64,000 nt of DNA from NCBI GenBank assembly GCA_038210275.1, contig JBBQWV010000012.1, positions 1 to 64,000 of the forward strand, read 5' to 3'. Positions 63,051-64,000 of the stretch are shown here, piece after piece. The notes under the pieces were generated by a model that worked only from the letters and a program-made list of their open reading frames with translations, was not told the origin of the DNA and did not search any database. The stretch comes from PALSA-1296 sp038210275 (GTDB lineage Bacteria; Bacteroidota; Ignavibacteria; Palsa-1295). Numbering within the stretch: the first letter of the stretch is position 1; every line of letters begins with the position of its first letter. The translations under genes were made by a program, and so were the position numbers.

Positions 63051-64000
63051 TTACGCGCTGAATTCTTTCAGAGTAAGTCGAGCAATGACCATATGTTGGA
63101 CTTCGCTTGTTCCTTCGCCGATAGTTAGAAGTTTTGAATCACGCCAGAATTTTTCAACAGGAAATTCTTTGATGTAGCCATATCCGCCGTGAATCTGAAT
63201 GGCTTCTTCGCAGACTTGAACGCAGATCTCGCTTGCATAAAGTTTTGCCATGCTCGCATCTTTGCCAAAGGGAAGACCTGCATCGCGAAGAGAGGCGGCT
63301 TTATAGGTTAGTAATCTTGCAGCGTCGATCTTCATTGCCATCTGTGCAAGTTTGAATTGCGTTGCTTGCTGATCGGCAATTGCTTTGCCAAATTGTCTCC
63401 GCTCCTGAGCATATTTTATCGCCGCTTCGAATGCACCTTGTGCGCAACCGACTGATAGAGCTGCAATACTGACACGACCGCCATCTAAGATCTGTAAAGC
63501 TTGAGTAAATCCTTCGCCTTCGATGCCGATCAAATTTTCTTTCGGGACTTTAACATTCTCAATCAGTAAACTTGATGTTTCGCTTGCCCGCATTCCGAGT
63601 TTATTTTCTTTTTTCGAAGCAGAGAATCCCGGCATGGATTTATCAAGAACGAAAGCACTGATTCCATGTGCTCCTTTTGCTCTTTCGGTCACTGCCATGA
63701 TAACGGCTGTCTTTCCGTACGAACCATGAGTAATAAAATTCTTCGAGCCGTTCACGATATAATGATCACCTTCAAGAACAGCAACAGTCTGCGTTCCGCC
63801 TGCATCGCTACCGGCGCTTGGTTCGGTTAAGCCCCATGCGCCGAGGACTTCACCGCTGGCAAGCGATGGAATATATTTTGCTTTTAATTCTGCTGATCCG
63901 AATTTCAGAATATGACCTGTGCAAAGTCCGTTATGTGCTGCAACAGAAAGCGCAACACCGGGACAAACTCTGGCGATCTCTTCGATGATGATCGTATTCT
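63051..64000 (-). CDS. Acyl-CoA dehydrogenase (5' part outside window)
   Basis: The frame is open to the window edge, so about 316 C-terminal residues are visible. FAD-binding segments are WGLTEPSAGSDAGG and GSKNFITHGS. The C-terminal domain has QIHGGYGYIKEFPVEKFWRD and GEGTSEVQ, whose Glu is in the position of the catalytic base. It belongs to the short/branched-chain group used in fatty-acid or amino-acid breakdown; chain length is not clear. It is the first visible gene of a run with acylphosphatase and a methyltransferase. Confidence 0.94.
   Translation of the reverse strand, partial: NTIIIEEIARVCPGVALSVAAHNGLCTGHILKFGSAELKAKYIPSLASGEVLGAWGLTEPSAGSDAGGTQTVAVLEGDHYIVNGSKNFITHGSYGKTAVIMAVTERAKGAHGISAFVLDKSMPGFSASKKENKLGMRASETSSLLIENVKVPKENLIGIEGEGFTQALQILDGGRVSIAALSVGCAQGAFEAAIKYAQERRQFGKAIADQQATQFKLAQMAMKIDAARLLTYKAASLRDAGLPFGKDASMAKLYASEICVQVCEEAIQIHGGYGYIKEFPVEKFWRDSKLLTIGEGTSEVQHMVIARLTLKEFSA

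Overview
The window looks like chromosomal DNA of a Bacteroidota-type bacterium, most likely from the Chlorobi/Ignavibacteria/Kapabacteria side of that group (inference; no rRNA or tRNA gene is present to test it). The evidence is the number of secreted proteins ending in a type IX secretion (T9SS) sorting domain, SBBP/BNR propeller and choice-of-anchor-D surface proteins, many lipobox lipoproteins, and several TAnnTTTG -7 promoter elements of the Bacteroidota type. Coding density is high. Ordinary metabolic genes are interleaved with surface-protein genes, small toxin-antitoxin genes and many dispersed palindromes.

Layout. 1-4.2 kb: a tandem array of TIR/TolB-like/TPR genes whose third copy has been reduced to its two ends around a T9SS gene. 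4.2-6.8 kb: a propeller lipoprotein and a GlcD-type FAD oxidase. 6.8-11.8 kb: an ECF-like sigma factor and a large M4 metalloprotease with T9SS tail, each ending in nearly the same stop codon plus terminator. 11.9-15.8 kb (minus): HNH nuclease, T9SS propeller protein, M61 peptidase. 16-19 kb: an RsbU/RsbV/RsbW-like partner-switching operon. 19-24 kb: a DUF922-like metalloprotease, a possible DNA-binding protein, a T9SS protein and a lipoprotein. 24-31 kb: aconitase with HicAB overlapping its stop codon, then surface proteins. 31-37 kb: a MEDS sensor, a seven-PAS histidine kinase, RuvB and a ParDE-like pair. 37-40 kb: asparaginase and an all-helical unknown. 40-45.4 kb: a cysteine-rich T9SS protein and a large choice-of-anchor-D T9SS protein. 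45.7-49.3 kb: a sigma/anti-sigma/envelope-protein operon.

49.3-58.2 kb (minus) is a long co-directional run: panB, a nucleotidyltransferase/phosphomutase-like fusion, dienelactone hydrolase, rsmG, GH57 glucanotransferase, DUF2279 protein and a family 2 glycosyltransferase. It is mostly carbohydrate and envelope work. 58-64 kb holds a four-helix-bundle gene between inverted repeats, ddl, a 0.5-kb field of hairpins, DedA, an esterase, a methyltransferase, acylphosphatase and the 3' part of an acyl-CoA dehydrogenase.

The most unusual signal is a recurring arrangement. Three T9SS-cargo genes (2276-3904, 8257-11799, 21615-23144) are each followed, 0-11 bp after the stop codon or starting at it, by a copy of the 3' end of the gene that lies upstream. 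This suggests that cargo genes enter by a process that duplicates or replaces the neighbouring gene's 3' end. Other items to check are a phosphomutase domain lacking its catalytic serine and metal-binding loop, a 49-bp repeat found twice 22 kb apart in opposite orientation, and two toxin-antitoxin pairs joined without gaps to housekeeping genes.
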